Assembly (NCBI RefSeq): GCF_002079305.1 | Contig: NZ_CP015039.1 | Coordinates: 248,001-312,000 of the forward strand | Direction: 5' to 3' | From: Rhodovulum sp. P5 | GTDB taxonomy: Bacteria; Pseudomonadota; Alphaproteobacteria; Rhodobacterales; Rhodobacteraceae | DNA length: 64,000 nt | Part shown: piece after piece, positions 36,489 to 47,653 of the stretch | Layout: every line of letters starts with the position of its first letter | How positions within the stretch are numbered: the stretch's first letter is position 1 | The notes under the pieces: generated by a model | Told to the model about the DNA's origin: nothing | The model's database searches: none | The model's input: only the letters and a program-made list of their open reading frames with translations | Made by a program: the position numbers and the translations under genes

Positions 36489-37880
36489 TCACCGCGCACG
36501 GAGCACCGCCGACACCGGGGCAAGCTCGAACGCCATCGAAGAGCTTTCCAGCGTCCAGGCGTAGAGCGCCTTGACCGTTTCGGCATAACTGTGCGCGACC
36601 ACCACGGCGTGCCCGTCGCGTTTGGCCGGAAGTACGCCCGCATCCAGCATGTCGACCAGCCGGGCAGTGCTGAGCGGAACCTCGTCATCCAGGACAGAGA
36701 CCCCGGCAAAGTCGACCCCGGCCTTTTGCGCAAGCTCCGCCGCCTGCCCCCCTGCACCACTGTCGGACAGCAGACCATGACCGGTCTGTTTCAGTCGTGC
36801 CACCAGTTGCGGGAGGGGCGCCCCAGCGTCCGGGCCCGAGAGGTCGAGAACCGCGACGGATCGATCAAGGGCGTCCGGCTGTCCCGCCCCCCCCAGCGTC
36901 ACGACCTCGAACCCCGCCGCGCGGTAGGCCGCTGCCGCCTCGTCCGCATCGGGCCGCGCCGGGTCGATGGCGAACGTGACGGGGAATGGAAAGGCCAGCA
37001 GGATCGTCCGCCGCAGCCCCATCTCGCCGACATCGATCAGGACAATCGACACCAGCGCCCCGCCACTGTTTGGCGTGAACGGCACGGCGTTGCGCTCAAG
37101 GGCCGGGTCTTGCGCCGGCATGTCGGTCGCCACAGCGGGCGCAGCGTGTAACACGGGCGCATCGAAGGCACCGAACGCAGGCGCCGGGTCTGCGGGGGCT
37201 GCCGTCGGCTTCGTATCCGGCTCTTCGGTGCGGCTCTGGACTTCGGTCTCGGGGGTGGCCGGGCCAAGCACGGCGGGGCTGGGAAACACCGGATCCTCCG
37301 GTGCCATCTCGGGCGGGGCCTCTGCCACCTGAGGCGTCATCGGTTCACCGGCAAAGTCGGTCAGCGGCGCCGGGGCCGCGACAGGCGCGGTTTCAAGATC
37401 GGAGACACCGGCAAGATCGGCGATCCCGCCCGGGGCCGCCACGCGCGGCGCGCTGCGCGGCTCTTGCGCGGTTTCTGTCTGCGCCTTTGCGGGCTCCGCC
37501 GTCTGAACGCCAAAGGCCGACCCCGGGGGCAATTCGATATCCACGGTCGGACGCGCCGCCTGAACCCGCGGCGCGGTGGTCTGCGGGACCGGGGTTTCGC
37601 GGACGGGCGCCGGCGGGGAGACTGGCGCGGGATCGTCTGCGACGGCAGGGTCCTGCGCGGCGACGCTGGGTGCGGGGGGCGTTTCGGGGACGGTCAGAAC
37701 CGGCTGGGGCTCTGGCACTTGGGGCGTTTCAGGTTCCGCCGCCGCGTCGTCAGCCACCACGGCGACAGGCGGGTCGCCCGTGTCAGGCGCGGGCAGCGGA
37801 TTGGCCAGCGAGATCAGCACAAGGGTCACCATCGTCACCAGCGCGCCCCAGACGATGCCGCTTATCACGCCCTTGCCCAT
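36489..37880 (-). CDS. YibQ-like divergent polysaccharide deacetylase
   Basis: A 463-residue protein. An N-terminal membrane helix (GIVWGALVTMVTLVLISLA) is followed by a Pro/Ala/Glu-rich linker of about 230 residues. The C-terminal domain (NSGGALVSIVLIDVGEMGLRRTILLAFPFPVTFAIDP, ARLKQTGHGLLSDSG, VVVAHSYAETVKALYAWT) is of the divergent deacetylase (DUF610/YibQ) family. The canonical metal-binding Asp-His pair of NodB-type deacetylases is not obvious, so catalysis is unproven. Relatives usually sit with envelope genes. It is read away from trpG. Confidence 0.82.
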   Translation of the reverse strand: MGKGVISGIVWGALVTMVTLVLISLANPLPAPDTGDPPVAVVADDAAAEPETPQVPEPQPVLTVPETPPAPSVAAQDPAVADDPAPVSPPAPVRETPVPQTTAPRVQAARPTVDIELPPGSAFGVQTAEPAKAQTETAQEPRSAPRVAAPGGIADLAGVSDLETAPVAAPAPLTDFAGEPMTPQVAEAPPEMAPEDPVFPSPAVLGPATPETEVQSRTEEPDTKPTAAPADPAPAFGAFDAPVLHAAPAVATDMPAQDPALERNAVPFTPNSGGALVSIVLIDVGEMGLRRTILLAFPFPVTFAIDPARPDADEAAAAYRAAGFEVVTLGGAGQPDALDRSVAVLDLSGPDAGAPLPQLVARLKQTGHGLLSDSGAGGQAAELAQKAGVDFAGVSVLDDEVPLSTARLVDMLDAGVLPAKRDGHAVVVAHSYAETVKALYAWTLESSSMAFELAPVSAVLRAR

Positions 37881-38021
37881 GTCCTGCTCCGACCTGCTGC
37901 TGTTGCCTCGTGCCGCTGCGGGGTCGCGCCCGCGCCGCCGCCCCTTGACCGGGGCGTGCCGCTCTGAGCATGTATAGCCCGACCGTGACCCGGGTTCACC
38001 CCCTTTCGCAAAGGTGTTCCG

Positions 38022-38603
38022 ATGCTGCTCCTGATCGATAACTACGACAGTTTCACCTATAACCTAGTGCATTACCTAGGGGAGCTTGGCGCGGAAACGA
38101 AGGTGGTGCGCAACGACGCGCTGAACGTGCAGGAGGCGATGGCCCTGCGCCCCTCTGCAATCCTGTTGTCGCCCGGTCCCTGCGACCCGGCGCAGGCGGG
38201 CATCTGCCTTGCGCTGACCCGGGCTGCGGCAGAGACGGATATCCCGCTGATGGGTGTCTGCCTTGGCCATCAGACGATTGGCGAGGCGTTTGGCGGGCGG
38301 GTGGTGCGCGCGGGCGAAATCGTCCACGGCAAGATGGGCACCATCGCGCATGACGCCACCGGGGTGTTCGCCGGGTTGCCGTCGCCGTTTCAGGCGACGC
38401 GCTATCACTCCCTGATCGTCGAACGCGAAAGCCTGCCCGACTGCCTTGCGGTCAACGCCTGGCTGGACGACGGGACGATCATGGGCCTTTGCCACCGCGA
38501 AAAACCGATCCACGGGGTGCAGTTCCACCCCGAAAGCATCGCGTCCGAACATGGGCACCGATTGCTGAAGAACTTCCTCGATACCGTGAAGGAACCCGCA
38601 TGA
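38022..38603 (+). CDS. trpG: Anthranilate synthase glutaminase subunit
   Basis: A 193-residue class I glutamine amidotransferase supplying ammonia to TrpE (and possibly PabB). N-terminal [31 protein letters not shown], nucleophile Cys79 in [15 protein letters not shown], and the His-Glu pair in [11 protein letters not shown]. The stop overlaps trpD by 4 nt. trpE is not in the window, so the synthase partner lies elsewhere, probably upstream. Confidence 0.95.
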   Translation: MLLLIDNYDSFTYNLVHYLGELGAETKVVRNDALNVQEAMALRPSAILLSPGPCDPAQAGICLALTRAAAETDIPLMGVCLGHQTIGEAFGGRVVRAGEIVHGKMGTIAHDATGVFAGLPSPFQATRYHSLIVERESLPDCLAVNAWLDDGTIMGLCHREKPIHGVQFHPESIASEHGHRLLKNFLDTVKEPA

Positions 38604-39619
38604 GCGACGATCTTAAACCGCTGATCGGGCTGGCCGCCGACCGCCCGCTGACCCGTGCCGAGGCAGAGGCCGCATTCGAGGCGCTGTTCGAGGGCGAGGC
38701 AACCCCCAGCCAGATCGGCGGCTTGTTGATGGCGCTTCGGACACGGGGTGAAACGGTGGACGAATTCGCCGCGGCCGCGGGCGTGATGCGCGCCAAGTGC
38801 AAAAAGGTCGAGGCGCCCGAGGGCGCGATGGACATCGTCGGCACCGGGGGCGACGGCAAGGGGACGCTGAACATCTCGACCGCGACGGCCTTTGTGGTGG
38901 CGGGCGCGGGCGTGCCGGTGGCCAAGCACGGCAACCGGAACCTGTCGTCCAAATCGGGCGCGGCGGATGCGATGGGCCAGATGGGCATCAACGTCATGAT
39001 CGGCCCCGATGTCGTGGAAAAGGCGCTGAAGGAGGTCGGGATCGGCTTCATGATGGCGCCGATGCACCACCCGGCGATGGCCCATGTGATGCCGACGCGG
39101 ATGGAACTGGGCACGCGGACGATCTTCAACATCCTCGGGCCGCTGACCAACCCTGCCGGTGTCAAACGGCAACTGACCGGCGCGTTTTCGCGCGACCTGA
39201 TCCGACCGATGGCCGAAACACTCGGCGCGCTGGGGTCGGAGGCCGCATGGCTGGTGCATGGCGGGGACGGCACTGACGAGTTGTCCATCGCAGCCGTGTC
39301 CTATGTCGCCGAACTGTCTGGCGGCGCGGTGACCGAGCGCGAGGTGCATCCCGAAGAGGCTGGCCTGCCCGTGCATCCGTTCGAGGATTTGCTGGGCGGC
39401 ACCCCGGAACACAACGCCCGCGCCTTTGCCGTGCTGCTGGACGGCGAGGTGTCGGCCTATCGTGATGCGGTTCTGCTGAATGCCGCCGCCGCGCTAGTCG
39501 TGGCTGGCAAGGCCGCGCGCCTGACCGAGGGCGTTGAGATGGCGCGCGAGAGCATCGACAGCGGTGCCGCGAAGGCCAAGGTCGAAGCTCTGGCCGCAAT
39601 CACCTCGGAGGCCGGATGA
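38600..39619 (+). CDS. trpD: Anthranilate phosphoribosyltransferase
   Basis: A 339-residue enzyme joining anthranilate and PRPP. It shows [21 protein letters not shown], the PRPP loop [32 protein letters not shown], and [14 protein letters not shown]. Start at 38600 (ATGA overlap with trpG). Its own stop overlaps the next gene, an unexpected membrane protein, again by 4 nt. Confidence 0.96.
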   Translation: MSDDLKPLIGLAADRPLTRAEAEAAFEALFEGEATPSQIGGLLMALRTRGETVDEFAAAAGVMRAKCKKVEAPEGAMDIVGTGGDGKGTLNISTATAFVVAGAGVPVAKHGNRNLSSKSGAADAMGQMGINVMIGPDVVEKALKEVGIGFMMAPMHHPAMAHVMPTRMELGTRTIFNILGPLTNPAGVKRQLTGAFSRDLIRPMAETLGALGSEAAWLVHGGDGTDELSIAAVSYVAELSGGAVTEREVHPEEAGLPVHPFEDLLGGTPEHNARAFAVLLDGEVSAYRDAVLLNAAAALVVAGKAARLTEGVEMARESIDSGAAKAKVEALAAITSEAG

Positions 39620-40839
39620 CCGACCCGGATGGTTCGGTGCTATCCCAACGGCTGGAGGCCATCGCGCGCGACACCGGGCTGACGGACGGGGTCAAGAAGG
39701 AACTGATCGCCGCCCTGTCCGCACAGGCGGAGGCAAAAGCGGGCCGCGAGGCCGAGCAGACGCGCTTTGCAGCCCAGCACCGGCGCGGACGGTGGAGCAC
39801 GCCGCTGGCGGTGGCGCTGACGGGCCTCATCACCCTGTCGGGAAACTTTGCCTTCTACTATTGGCGGGCCGACCAGGCGGCCGTGCACCAGTCGGCCCAG
39901 GCGGATCAGGACGCCGCGAATGCCCGCCAGATCGCACAGGCCAATGCCGAGGCCGAGCGTCGATTGCAGCGGGACAAGTTCGAGGCAGAGCAGAACCAGG
40001 CCGCCCTGTCCTTCCAGTACGAAGTCATCAAGAGTGAACTGGCCAAACGCGAAAGCCCCGAGGCCCGCGCCAATGCCCTGCGCTTTCTGGTGCGCGTCGG
40101 CATTCTGGGGGAACCGCTGATCCTGAGCGAGATCGACACCATCATCGCCGAGGTTCAGGGCGGCGACGCGGACGCGCTGCCCCCCGTTGGTGGCGCCGGC
40201 ACGGAATATTCGCACGACTATTCGCCCTGCAAGGACACGCGCTTCATCGACCGGGCCGGGCCGATGATGGTGGACCGGATGCGCAAGGTCGGCGGGCTGG
40301 ACGGGATCGCCATCTCTCCCGATGCGCCGGCATGGATCGCGGCGCTGCGGGATGTGCTTGCGGACAACGGCGTCTGTGCCCCGGACCAGATCGGGATGGT
40401 CTTCGCGATTGCAGCGATCGAAACTTCCGGTTTTTCCCGGTTCGAGGTAACGGCCGAGCAAGCCCGCGACATATTCGAGCGGTTCTATGAAGGGCGCGAA
40501 GGGCTTGCCTCTGAGCTTTATCCCGAGGACGGTGCCGTCGAGAAATTCCGAAACCGCGGCCTGAACATGGTTTTCGGTCGGCCGAACTACGAATTTCTCG
40601 CCACGGCCCTTCAGCGCCCTGAATTGCTGGACGACCCCGACCTTCTGGCCCGTGACCCGGAGCTGTCCGCACGCGCGGTGGTTGCCACCTATCGGCGTTT
40701 GGGACTATTCAGCCGATGCCCGCCGGGAAATTGCGATGTCGATCACATCCTGCGACGGACGCTTGGGACGACAGCGATGTCCGGGCGCGTGCAGGACATG
40801 ATCGCGGCAGCCACGAGATATCTGGAAGAAGCCCAATGA
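39616..40839 (+). CDS. Membrane-anchored coiled-coil protein with GH19-lysozyme-like C-terminus
   Basis: A 407-residue protein not normally part of tryptophan operons. Order: cytoplasmic N-terminus, one membrane helix (about 62-83), a Gln/Ala/Glu-rich coiled coil (about 85-150), a linker, then a helical domain (about 215-400). The last domain resembles GH19 chitinase/lysozyme-like folds: [13 protein letters not shown] gives a candidate catalytic Glu269, and [17 protein letters not shown] parallels the GRGFIQLTGRANY block, followed by [16 protein letters not shown]. The conserved Gln of that block is Met here, so activity is uncertain. It overlaps trpD and trpC by 4 nt on each side, so it is fully embedded in the operon. 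The fold call is by eye. Confidence 0.6.
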   Translation: MTDPDGSVLSQRLEAIARDTGLTDGVKKELIAALSAQAEAKAGREAEQTRFAAQHRRGRWSTPLAVALTGLITLSGNFAFYYWRADQAAVHQSAQADQDAANARQIAQANAEAERRLQRDKFEAEQNQAALSFQYEVIKSELAKRESPEARANALRFLVRVGILGEPLILSEIDTIIAEVQGGDADALPPVGGAGTEYSHDYSPCKDTRFIDRAGPMMVDRMRKVGGLDGIAISPDAPAWIAALRDVLADNGVCAPDQIGMVFAIAAIETSGFSRFEVTAEQARDIFERFYEGREGLASELYPEDGAVEKFRNRGLNMVFGRPNYEFLATALQRPELLDDPDLLARDPELSARAVVATYRRLGLFSRCPPGNCDVDHILRRTLGTTAMSGRVQDMIAAATRYLEEAQ

Positions 40840-41645
40840 CCGATACGATCCTCGACCGCATCAAGGCCTACAAGCTGGAAGAGGTGGCCGCCGACAAGGC
40901 CGCGAAGCCCCTGTCAGAGGTGGAGGCCGAGGCCCGCGCCGCAGCCCCGGTGCGGGGGTTTGCGGCCGCGCTGACGGCGAAGGCCGCCACCGGCTATGGC
41001 CTGATTGCCGAAATCAAGAAGGCCAGCCCCTCCAAGGGGTTGATCCGCGAAGAGTTCAACCCGCCCGAACTTGCCAAGGCGTATGAATCCGGCGGCGCCG
41101 CCTGTCTGTCGGTGCTGACCGACACGCCGTCCTTCCAGGGGGCCAAGGCGTATCTGACCGCGGCCCATGACGCCGTGGCGCTGCCCTGCCTGCGCAAGGA
41201 TTTCATGTACGACATCTATCAGGTGGCCGAGGCGCGGGCGCTGGGCGCCGACTGCATCCTGATCATCATGGCAAGCGTTTCGGACGCGCAGGCGGCCGAG
41301 TTGGAAGATGCGGCCTTCGGCTGGGGCATGGACGTCCTGATCGAGGTGCACGACGCCGCGGAACTGGATCGCGCGCTGGCGCTGAAATCCCCGCTGATCG
41401 GGATAAACAACCGCAACCTCAAGACCTTCGAGACCACGCTTGAGACGACAAAGGCGCTTGCGCCCCGCGTGCCAGCCGACCGCCATGTGGTCAGTGAATC
41501 CGGCCTCTACACCCCCGCCGACCTGGCCGAGATGGCCGGGCATGGCGTGCGCCGCTTCCTGATCGGGGAAAGCCTGATGCGGCAGGCGGACGTCACCGCC
41601 GCGACGCGTGAGATCCTGTCCAACCCGCTGGTCGGCGCCGACTGA
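40836..41645 (+). CDS. trpC: Indole-3-glycerol phosphate synthase
   Basis: A 269-residue TIM-barrel enzyme closing the indole ring. [72 protein letters not shown] and [12 protein letters not shown] are all present with catalytic Lys and Glu residues. Start 40836 overlaps the upstream gene by 4 nt; the stop TGA overlaps the moaC ATG by one base (TGATG). Confidence 0.96.
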   Translation: MTDTILDRIKAYKLEEVAADKAAKPLSEVEAEARAAAPVRGFAAALTAKAATGYGLIAEIKKASPSKGLIREEFNPPELAKAYESGGAACLSVLTDTPSFQGAKAYLTAAHDAVALPCLRKDFMYDIYQVAEARALGADCILIIMASVSDAQAAELEDAAFGWGMDVLIEVHDAAELDRALALKSPLIGINNRNLKTFETTLETTKALAPRVPADRHVVSESGLYTPADLAEMAGHGVRRFLIGESLMRQADVTAATREILSNPLVGAD

Positions 41646-42124
41646 TGGCGGACCTTACCCATTTCGATGCCGAGGGCCATGCCCATATGGTCGACGTCTC
41701 CGACAAGGCCGTGACGTCCCGCGTGGCCGTGGCCGAGGGATGGGTGAAAATGCGGCCCGAGACATTGGCGCTGGTGACCGAAGGCCGGGCGAAGAAGGGC
41801 GACGTTCTGGGCGTGGCGCGGCTGGCCGGGATCATGGGGGCGAAGAAGACCGCCGATCTGATCCCGCTGTGTCATCCCCTGCCCGTGACCAGGGTCGCGC
41901 TGGAGTTGGCCCCCGACACCGCCCTGCCCGGCGTGCGGATCACGGCCACGGTCAAGACCACCGGCCAGACCGGGGTCGAGATGGAGGCGCTGACCGCCGT
42001 CTCAACCGCCGCGCTGACGGTTTATGACATGCTGAAGGCCGCCGAGAAGGGGATGGAGATCGGCGGTATCAGCCTGACCCTGAAGGATGGCGGCAAGTCC
42101 GGCCGGTACGAGGCGCCCGCATGA
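41645..42124 (+). CDS. moaC: Cyclic pyranopterin monophosphate synthase
   Basis: A 159-residue enzyme of molybdenum-cofactor synthesis. Family motifs are [38 protein letters not shown] (catalytic His), [22 protein letters not shown] and [12 protein letters not shown]. Coupled to trpC by TGATG and to moeA by ATGA. The trpC-moaC-moeA order is a known alphaproteobacterial arrangement. Confidence 0.96.
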   Translation: MADLTHFDAEGHAHMVDVSDKAVTSRVAVAEGWVKMRPETLALVTEGRAKKGDVLGVARLAGIMGAKKTADLIPLCHPLPVTRVALELAPDTALPGVRITATVKTTGQTGVEMEALTAVSTAALTVYDMLKAAEKGMEIGGISLTLKDGGKSGRYEAPA

Positions 42125-43293
42125 TCTCCGTCGACGCGGCGCTGGCGCAGCTTTTCGCGCTCGTCTCCCCCCTGCCGGTGGAGGATGTGCCCTTGGGCGA
42201 AGCTGCGGGCCGCGTTCTGGCCCGCCCCGTCGCCGCGCGCCGGGATCAGCCGCCCTTTGCCGCCTCGGCGATGGATGGCTATGCCGTGCGGTCGGAGGAT
42301 GCGACCGTCGGCGCAACGTTGACCGTCATCGGAGAGGCGCGCGCGGGCGAAGGCTTCACCGGAACGGTGGGCGCGGGAGAGGCCGCCCGCATCTTCACCG
42401 GCGCGCCGGTTCCCCCCGGCGCCGACCGCGTCGTGATCCAGGAGGACGTGAACCGCGACGGCAACCGGATCACCCTGACCGACCGGCTGGACAAGGGGCC
42501 GCATATCCGGGCGATGGGCGCCGATTTCCGCGCCGGCGATACTATCTGCGCGCCCCGGCGCCTGCGTCCTGCCGATCTTGCGCTGGCCGCGGCGATGAAC
42601 CTGCCCACCCTGCCCGTGCATCGCCGCCCCGATGTGGCCCTGATCGCGACCGGCGACGAACTGGTGATGCCGGGGGAGGATCCGGGGCCCGACCAGATCA
42701 TCGCCTCCAACAGTTTCGGGCTGAAGGCGATGATCGAGGCCGAGGGCGGGATTGCGCGCCTTTTGCCGATCGCGCGGGACACGGTCGCCTCTCTGAAAAC
42801 CGTCTTTGCGCTGGCGGAAGGGGCCGATCTGATCATCACCATCGGCGGTGCCTCGGTCGGCGACCACGATCTTGTGGCCCCGGTGGCGGCAGAGCTGGGG
42901 ATGGAACAGTCCTTCTACAAGGTCGCCATGCGGCCCGGCAAACCGCTGATGGCGGGCCGCATGGGCACCGCGGCGATGGTGGGGCTGCCCGGCAACCCGG
43001 TGTCGGCGCTGATCTGCGGGCATGTCTTTTTGCTGCCCATGCTGCGGGCGATGCAGGGTCTGCCCGCCGAACCGGCCCCGTTGCGGCGCGGCGTTCTGGC
43101 CGCCGATGTGGCCGCCAACGGCCCGCGTGCCCATTACATGCGCGCCCGGATCACGCCAGAGGGTCTGGTGCCCTTCGAAAAACAGGACAGCGCGCTCCTG
43201 ACAATCCTGACCGAAGCGCAGGCGCTGATCGTCCGCCCCCCCAGCGATGGCCCGCGCGGCCCTGGCGAGGCTGTGGATTACCTTCCGCTCTGA
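42121..43293 (+). CDS. moeA: Molybdopterin molybdenumtransferase
   Basis: A 390-residue enzyme inserting molybdate into adenylylated molybdopterin. It has [72 protein letters not shown] and [13 protein letters not shown]. Overlaps moaC by 4 nt. It is the last gene before the lexA promoter. Confidence 0.95.
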   Translation: MISVDAALAQLFALVSPLPVEDVPLGEAAGRVLARPVAARRDQPPFAASAMDGYAVRSEDATVGATLTVIGEARAGEGFTGTVGAGEAARIFTGAPVPPGADRVVIQEDVNRDGNRITLTDRLDKGPHIRAMGADFRAGDTICAPRRLRPADLALAAAMNLPTLPVHRRPDVALIATGDELVMPGEDPGPDQIIASNSFGLKAMIEAEGGIARLLPIARDTVASLKTVFALAEGADLIITIGGASVGDHDLVAPVAAELGMEQSFYKVAMRPGKPLMAGRMGTAAMVGLPGNPVSALICGHVFLLPMLRAMQGLPAEPAPLRRGVLAADVAANGPRAHYMRARITPEGLVPFEKQDSALLTILTEAQALIVRPPSDGPRGPGEAVDYLPL

Positions 43294-43303
43294 TTGCGGC
43301 AAC

Positions 43304-43332
43304 TTGACACAAAACGAGAACATGGATAGAAC
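43304..43332 (+). promoter_or_regulatory. lexA promoter overlapping its SOS box
   Basis: TTGACA (43304-43309), a 17-base spacer, then TAGAAC (43327-43332). The LexA box GAAC-ATGGATA-GAAC (43318-43332; GTTC-N7-GTTC on the other strand) covers the spacer and the -10, exactly the alphaproteobacterial SOS consensus. Autorepression is therefore strongly suggested. Transcription should start near 43339. Confidence 0.88.
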
Positions 43333-43362
43333 ATGGGCGAACGGATCATGTTCGAGGGCCCT

Positions 43363-44052
43363 ATGCTGACGCGCAAACAGCTCGACCTGCTGGAATTCAT
43401 CCACAAGCGGATGCGACGGGACGGTGTCCCCCCATCCTTTGACGAGATGAAAGAGGCGCTGGACCTGCGGTCCAAATCCGGCATCCACCGCCTGATCACC
43501 GCGCTGGAGGAACGGGGTTTCATCCGCCGCCTCGCCCACCGCGCCCGCGCCATCGAGATCGTCAAACTGCCCGAGGCGCTGGAGGCCAAAGGCTTCCACC
43601 CCAGGGTGATCGACGGCGACGTAGCGCCGCCCCCGCCCGCCGGCGCGATGGAGGTCGAGGCCATCCACGCGCTGGAGGTGCCCGTCATGGGCCGGATCGC
43701 CGCGGGCACCCCGATCGAGGCGATCTCGGAAGTGTCGCAGCGTATTGCCGTGCCGGGAAACATGGTGTCGGGCAAGGGCCATCACTATGCGCTGGAGGTC
43801 AAGGGCGACTCGATGATCGAGGCCGGGATCAATGACGGCGACGTGGTGGTGATCCGCGAACAAAACACCGCCGAGAACGGGGAAATCGTCGTCGCCCTTG
43901 TCGATGGCTACGAGGCGACGCTGAAGCGCTTTCGCCGCAAGGGGGACATGATCGCGCTGGAGGCCGCGAACCCGGCCTTTGAAACCCGTATCTTGCGCAG
44001 GGATCAGGTGAAGGTTCAGGGCCGGTTGGTCGGGCTGATCCGCAGTTACTGA
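43363..44052 (+). CDS. lexA: LexA repressor
   Basis: A 229-residue SOS repressor and self-cleaving protease. N-terminal winged helix [17 protein letters not shown] with [20 protein letters not shown], cleavage site Ala-Gly in [11 protein letters not shown], catalytic Ser in [13 protein letters not shown] and Lys in [10 protein letters not shown] chose ATG 43363 with GAGG upstream; ATG 43333 lies before the predicted transcription start and abuts the operator, and 43348 is possible. Its last 7 bases overlap convergent comEC. Confidence 0.95.
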   Translation: MLTRKQLDLLEFIHKRMRRDGVPPSFDEMKEALDLRSKSGIHRLITALEERGFIRRLAHRARAIEIVKLPEALEAKGFHPRVIDGDVAPPPPAGAMEVEAIHALEVPVMGRIAAGTPIEAISEVSQRIAVPGNMVSGKGHHYALEVKGDSMIEAGINDGDVVVIREQNTAENGEIVVALVDGYEATLKRFRRKGDMIALEAANPAFETRILRRDQVKVQGRLVGLIRSY

Positions 44053-46076
44053 GACCACGGGCGCCGGCCTGCCACCTCTCTTGCGCCGACAATGCGCGGG
44101 CCCTCGGGCCCTGCCCAGATCGCGATGGCACCGGTCTTTTCAAGGTGACGTCGGTCGAACAGGATGCACCCCTCCGGCGGTGACGTGACGGTTTGGGGCA
44201 CCACGACCCAGCCCATTTGACAGGCCGGGCCGATATGATCCTGCCAACCGCGGCCGGTGGTCAGCGTGATCCGGGTATCCCCCACCATCGCCCATCGCGC
44301 CGTCGGTGTGCCGCCCAATCCGGGTCGGGCGAAGGCGGTTTCCTGATCGGCGAGGTCGCCGTCGTTTTCCAGCCAGCTCAGCGCGACAAACCCCTCGCCC
44401 CGCGGTTTGGAAAGCGCCCGCCCCTCTGGCCCGATGACCCCGATCAACCCGCCGCTTTCTGCGATCAGCAAAGGGGGGCGGGCCGTCTGTGCCCAGATCA
44501 CAAGCGCCGCAACCACCGGCGCTACCCCGCCCCATCGTGCGCGCCCCTGCCAGAGCAGAACCCAGACCGCCCCAAGCGCCAGCAGGGGCAAGACGAAGGG
44601 CCCCGGCGCGACCACCGGCCAGACCGCGCCCTCCAGCCCCGCGACCCAATCGGCCACCCCAAGGATCCATGCAATGCCCCAGCGCATCGGTTCCAGCCCC
44701 AGCCCCGCCAGCCCGAACGGGGCGAGGCAGGCCGCCACGACCGCCGCAGGGATCACCAGCGTGCCCATCAGCGGCACGCTCAGCAGATTGGCCAGCAATC
44801 CGTACTGGGCGACCTGGTTGAAATGGGCCGCGCCGAAGGGGGCCGTCGCCAGCCCCGCCACGACGGAGGACAACACCACCGCGAGCGGCGCGCGGAGGGC
44901 ACGCGGTACGCGCTGAAAACGCTCCGGCAAATCCCGCAGCGCGCTGAACACCGCCACCAGCGCCGCAGTTGCGGCAAATGACATCTGGAACCCCGCCTGC
45001 GTCAGGCTTTCGGGCGCCAGCAGCAGAACGATCAGCGCGGCCACGGCCACCGCCCGCAAGGTCAGCGCCCGGCGATCCGCCAGAACCGCGCCCAGCACCA
45101 CCGCCACCATGACAAAGGCGCGTTCCGTTGCGACATTGCCCCCCGACAGGGCCAGATAGGCCGACCCCGCCCCCAACGCACCAACAGCGGCGATCTTCTT
45201 GATCGGCGCGCGCAGGACAAGCCACGGGATCAGCGCCAGCCCGAACCGAAGACCGCCGAAGACCACCGCGGTCAGCAGGCCCATATGAAGACCGGAGATC
45301 GCCAGAAGATGCGCAAGATTGGCATCGCGCAGGTTTTCAACGGTACCCCTGGACATTGCGGAGCGGTCGCCGGTCAGGATCGCGGCGGCAAAGGCCCCCT
45401 GATCGCCGGGCAGACGGGCCCGCAGTGCGGCGGACAGGTGCATCCGAACCCGGTTGACCGGCAGCGACAGGCCACCCGCCAGGGCGGACATGGCCACGGC
45501 GGGGCCGCGGGCATAGCCGACCGCCCCCAATCGGTCGAACCACGCATGGCGGCGGAAGTCGAACCCGCCCGGTTCCGCCGGGGCCGCTGGCGGGGACAGA
45601 TGGGCCATGGCGGCGACGCGCGTGCCGGGCACCGGTGCGTTCAGCCCCCACGGGCTGTGCAGCGACAGGCGGATGCGGGCGGGCGTTGCCCCGGGCGGGA
45701 TACCCTCCAGCCAGACGCGGTCAAGGGTCAGGCGCGGCGCATCGGACAACGACCGGTCAAGGGCCAGAACCCGTCCCTCCACCGCCCCGTAGAACCGATG
45801 CTCAAGCTTGGGCGCGGCCACCAGATGGCTGCGGCCCCCGGCGAGCGCCAGCCCGAGCGCCACGAGGGCGATGCCTGCCAGAACGGGACCCCACCGGCCC
45901 GGCCACCGCGTCGCGGCAAGCCCGAGCAGAACCCCAAGCCCCGCGGCAGCGGCAAAGACCCAGACCGATGGTTCGACCCGAAGCGCGAAATAGAGCCCGA
46001 TCCCGATCGCCAGCAGAACCGGGGCCCATGGAAACAGATGCCCCCTCTGGGCCTCCAGCGCGCGAAGCGGCCCCAC
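44046..46076 (-). CDS. comEC: ComEC/Rec2-type DNA uptake channel protein
   Basis: A 676-residue integral membrane protein. DUF4131 region near the N-terminus, competence domain with [39 protein letters not shown], and many helices to about residue 530, then a short hydrophilic C-terminal part. The metallo-beta-lactamase domain of Gram-positive ComEC is absent, as in many alphaproteobacteria. Transport of single-stranded DNA is the family role. GTG start at 46076 with GAGAGG upstream. Divergent from gltX. Confidence 0.88.
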   Translation of the reverse strand: MGPLRALEAQRGHLFPWAPVLLAIGIGLYFALRVEPSVWVFAAAAGLGVLLGLAATRWPGRWGPVLAGIALVALGLALAGGRSHLVAAPKLEHRFYGAVEGRVLALDRSLSDAPRLTLDRVWLEGIPPGATPARIRLSLHSPWGLNAPVPGTRVAAMAHLSPPAAPAEPGGFDFRRHAWFDRLGAVGYARGPAVAMSALAGGLSLPVNRVRMHLSAALRARLPGDQGAFAAAILTGDRSAMSRGTVENLRDANLAHLLAISGLHMGLLTAVVFGGLRFGLALIPWLVLRAPIKKIAAVGALGAGSAYLALSGGNVATERAFVMVAVVLGAVLADRRALTLRAVAVAALIVLLLAPESLTQAGFQMSFAATAALVAVFSALRDLPERFQRVPRALRAPLAVVLSSVVAGLATAPFGAAHFNQVAQYGLLANLLSVPLMGTLVIPAAVVAACLAPFGLAGLGLEPMRWGIAWILGVADWVAGLEGAVWPVVAPGPFVLPLLALGAVWVLLWQGRARWGGVAPVVAALVIWAQTARPPLLIAESGGLIGVIGPEGRALSKPRGEGFVALSWLENDGDLADQETAFARPGLGGTPTARWAMVGDTRITLTTGRGWQDHIGPACQMGWVVVPQTVTSPPEGCILFDRRHLEKTGAIAIWAGPEGPRIVGAREVAGRRPWSQ

Positions 46077-46154
46077 CGCTTGTCCTCTCCGAACCGATCT
46101 CCTAGACAGGCGGCAACGTTATCTCCACCCAAGTGAACAAAAGGTTAACGCCCA

Positions 46155-47567
46155 ATGACCCACGCGTCGGACGCCCCCGTGGTCACCCGTTTTGCCCCGT
46201 CGCCCACCGGCTTCCTGCATATTGGCGGGGCCCGCACGGCGCTTTTCAACTGGCTCTATGCCCGGGGCCGCGGCGGGAAATTCCTGCTGCGGATCGAGGA
46301 TACCGACCGTGCGCGGTCGACCCCCGAAGCGACCGAGGCGATCCTGAAGGGCCTGACCTGGCTGGGCCTGGACTGGGACGGCGACGCGATCAGCCAGTTC
46401 GCCCGCGCCGACCGGCATGCGGAGGTCGCGCAGGAGATGCTGGCCAACGGCCACGCCTACAAGTGTTTCGCGACGCAGGACGAAATTGCCGCCTTCCGGG
46501 AACAGGCCAAGGCCGAGGGACGCTCCACCCTCTATCAAAGCTCGTGGCGAGAGGCCGATCCGGCGGACCATCCCGACGCGCCGTATGTTGTCCGCCTGAA
46601 AGCGCCCCGCGAGGGCGCCACGGTGATCGAGGATCAGGTGCAGGGCAATGTGACCGTTCAGAATGCGCAGCTTGACGACATGGTGTTGCTGCGGTCGGAC
46701 GGAACGCCGACCTATATGCTGGCGGTGGTGGTGGATGACCACGACATGGGCGTGACCCATGTTATCCGCGGCGACGATCACCTGAACAACGCCGCGCGGC
46801 AGATGCAGATCTATCAGGCGATGGGCTGGGACGTGCCGGTCTGGGCGCATATCCCGCTGATCCACGGGCCGGACGGCAAGAAGCTGTCGAAACGCCACGG
46901 CGCGCTGGGGGTCGAGGAATACCAGGCCATGGGTTACCCGGCGGCGGCCGTGCGCAACTACCTTGCCCGGCTGGGCTGGTCCCACGGGGATGACGAGTTC
47001 TTCACCGATGCGCAGGCGCTGGACTGGTTCGGCTTTGACGGAATCGGCAAATCCCCTGCACGGTTCGATTTCAAGAAGCTCGAAAACCTGTCGGGCCAGC
47101 ATATCGCCGCGATGGACGATGCTGCACTGCTGCAAGAACTGACCGAATTTCTGGCCGCAACCGGGCAACCCGACCTGACCGCTGCACAAAAAGATGGGCT
47201 TGAGCGCGCCGTGCCGATGATCAAGTCAAGCGCGAAGACATTCCCGCAACTTATTGAGAAGGCGCACTTCGTCTTGGCCACGCGTCCGATCGTGCCGGAC
47301 GAAAAAGCGGCGAAGGCGCTGGATGATGTATCCCGTGGTATACTGGCTGAATTGACGCCGCAGTTGCAGCGTGCTAGCTGGTCCCGTGACGCGCTGGAAG
47401 CGGCGGTCAGTGAGGTTGCCGAAGCAAGGGACATGAAACTCGGCAAACTGGCAGGCCCCTTGCGCGCCGCACTGGCCGGGCGCACCGTATCGCCCAGCGT
47501 ATTCGACATGATGCTCGTCATCGGCCGGGAGGAAACGCTCGCCCGCCTGACGGACGCCCAGGGCTGA
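46155..47567 (+). CDS. gltX: Glutamyl-tRNA synthetase
   Basis: A 470-residue class I aminoacyl-tRNA synthetase. The HIGH-type motif is [15 protein letters not shown] and the KMSKS-type motif is [18 protein letters not shown]-like [25 protein letters not shown] lies between them. The C-terminal anticodon-binding domain follows. Such bacteria often have a second gltX copy for tRNA-Gln; one is not seen here. Followed by a hairpin before gltA. Confidence 0.95.
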   Translation: MTHASDAPVVTRFAPSPTGFLHIGGARTALFNWLYARGRGGKFLLRIEDTDRARSTPEATEAILKGLTWLGLDWDGDAISQFARADRHAEVAQEMLANGHAYKCFATQDEIAAFREQAKAEGRSTLYQSSWREADPADHPDAPYVVRLKAPREGATVIEDQVQGNVTVQNAQLDDMVLLRSDGTPTYMLAVVVDDHDMGVTHVIRGDDHLNNAARQMQIYQAMGWDVPVWAHIPLIHGPDGKKLSKRHGALGVEEYQAMGYPAAAVRNYLARLGWSHGDDEFFTDAQALDWFGFDGIGKSPARFDFKKLENLSGQHIAAMDDAALLQELTEFLAATGQPDLTAAQKDGLERAVPMIKSSAKTFPQLIEKAHFVLATRPIVPDEKAAKALDDVSRGILAELTPQLQRASWSRDALEAAVSEVAEARDMKLGKLAGPLRAALAGRTVSPSVFDMMLVIGREETLARLTDAQG

Positions 47568-47599
47568 GGCACGGTGCCGAAAGCCCAGCACGCCACTGG

Positions 47600-47633
47600 C
47601 CGGTGCCGTCCATGGGAACGCGGCGCCGGTTTT
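47600..47633 (+). terminator. Rho-independent terminator after gltX
   Basis: CCGGTGCCG (47600-47608) pairs with CGGCGCCGG (47621-47629) with one T-G wobble and a 12-base loop, then TTTT. It lies 20 bases before the gltA start and may act as partial attenuation into gltA. Confidence 0.6.
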
Positions 47634-47653
47634 CCGAAAGAAGAGGGACTTTC

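Noticed and set aside
39616..40839. Inserted gene considered as a phage remnant
   Set aside because: It is neatly phased with ATGA overlaps on both sides, has similar base composition and no phage neighbours.
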